A stretch of 5,269 bases of DNA from assembly GCA_030681145.1 (NCBI GenBank), contig JAUXXK010000200.1:1-5269 (forward strand), in the 5' to 3' direction. The DNA is from Methanobacteriaceae archaeon (GTDB taxonomy: Archaea; Methanobacteriota; Methanobacteria; Methanobacteriales; Methanobacteriaceae). How positions within the stretch are numbered: the stretch's first letter is position 1; every line of letters begins with the position of its first letter. The position numbers and the translations under genes were made by a program. This document shows, in pieces, positions 4,749 to 5,269 of this stretch. The notes under the pieces were generated by a model. That model ran no database searches and was not told the DNA's origin. It was given only the letters and a program-made list of their open reading frames with translations.

Positions 4749-5269
4749 CTATTCCATTAATTTATTTTCTTTTCTTCCCATCCTTCCCAAAAATCTACTG
4801 GTTAAAATGGATAAATATGGGACTAAAACAATTTCTATTAATGTTCCACTTGGTAAATCTAGACTACTCCTCACACTATCTCTTATAAATGGTTCCAAAA
4901 TTAAAATTATCAAAGCTGTTAAAAAGCATACTATTAAAAATTTTTTGAGACCCACATTTTTAATTTGACCTATAATTCCTTTAAATTCAAATGCCGCTTT
5001 AATTTTACCCTTGTGGTATGCCATATTTATTATTGCAGCTTGTAGGAATATAAAACAAACAACAAGCATGGATATGAAAATCATGATTACTATTGGAGTT
5101 AAATCTAAGCTGTTATTGTCTCCAAGATAGAACATGATTGGATCTAGCAAAATTAAAAATAGTATTATGGGAATGAATATGTATGTCATAGCTACTGCTG
5201 AATCTTTAATGCCATGAAAGAATAATTGTTTTATACGATTGAATGGGGGTAATTTATTTGAGCCTTCTA
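4749..5269 (-). CDS. DUF4013-like multi-pass membrane protein (N-terminus beyond the window)
   Basis: The frame is open without a stop from the right edge to TAG at 4749-4751, giving 172 visible residues. The ATG at 5189 is probably internal, because the 26 residues before it read as coding (GSNKLPPFNRIKQLFFHGIK) and match the LPxF-...-LFxxGIK segment that precedes a membrane helix in DUF4013 proteins. Numbered from the first visible codon, hydrophobic segments lie near residues 24-48, 57-80, 108-128 and 143-160, with charged loops between them. Further family-like features are KIKAAFEF (88-95), the LVPYLSILTSR segment near the end, and a short basic tail. DUF4013 proteins are frequent in Methanobacteriales and have no established function. 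It is convergent to hemA and probably not functionally linked to the tetrapyrrole genes. Confidence 0.75.
   Translation of the reverse strand, partial: EGSNKLPPFNRIKQLFFHGIKDSAVAMTYIFIPIILFLILLDPIMFYLGDNNSLDLTPIVIMIFISMLVVCFIFLQAAIINMAYHKGKIKAAFEFKGIIGQIKNVGLKKFLIVCFLTALIILILEPFIRDSVRSSLDLPSGTLIEIVLVPYLSILTSRFLGRMGRKENKLME

Noticed and set aside
4749..5189. The membrane protein starting at ATG 5189 (146 residues)
   Set aside because: The frame stays open to the window edge, and the upstream codons encode family-like LPPF and LFFHGIK sequence, so the start lies outside the window.

Overview
The window looks like chromosomal DNA of a methanogenic archaeon, most likely of the order Methanobacteriales (a low-GC Methanobacterium-like organism). 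Three things support this. It has a two-domain ABC protein of the methyl-coenzyme M reductase (MCR) activation type (component A2, AtwA) and a methanogen-only marker protein (Mmp9). Its intergenic DNA is very AT-rich, with archaeal BRE/TATA-like signals and GGAGG/GGTGG Shine-Dalgarno (SD) sequences. It also ends in a DUF4013-type membrane protein of the kind common in that order. The lineage is inferred from gene content and protein motifs alone.

Layout. Bases 1-65 (+) appear to be the last 20 codons of a gene entering from the left, too short to identify. Bases 66-373 are non-coding, very AT-rich, and hold several inverted repeats. Bases 374-1969 (+) encode AtwA, followed by a hairpin plus T7 terminator. 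A promoter near 2104-2117 then starts a second unit: mmp9 (2153-2626), a precorrin-2 dehydrogenase (2688-3428) and hemA, glutamyl-tRNA reductase (3431-4675). The last two genes are only 2 nt apart and probably translationally coupled. A hairpin at 4708-4732 separates hemA from a convergent minus-strand gene (4749 to beyond the right edge) for a DUF4013-like membrane protein.

How the genes fit together. HemA makes the first committed intermediate of tetrapyrrole synthesis. Precorrin-2 dehydrogenase makes sirohydrochlorin, which is the branch point to siroheme, to anaerobic cobalamin and, in methanogens, to the nickel cofactor F430 of MCR. AtwA is the ATPase that helps reduce F430 in MCR to the active Ni(I) state. 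Mmp9 has no known function but is restricted to methanogens. The block therefore joins supply of the F430 ring with activation of the F430 enzyme, which suggests a role near F430 or MCR for Mmp9.

Main points for a second look: (1) hemA almost certainly starts at a CTG codon at 3431, because the conserved N-terminus lies upstream of the first ATG and no ATG, GTG or TTG is available there; (2) Mmp9 is an internal tandem duplication of a four-cysteine module followed by a UBA/NAC-like helical tail; (3) AtwA has a cysteine-rich, possibly metal-binding insertion in its first ATPase domain; (4) palindromic elements lie in the long region upstream of atwA. I see no mobile element, CRISPR array, tRNA or rRNA, and no wholly new multi-gene system.
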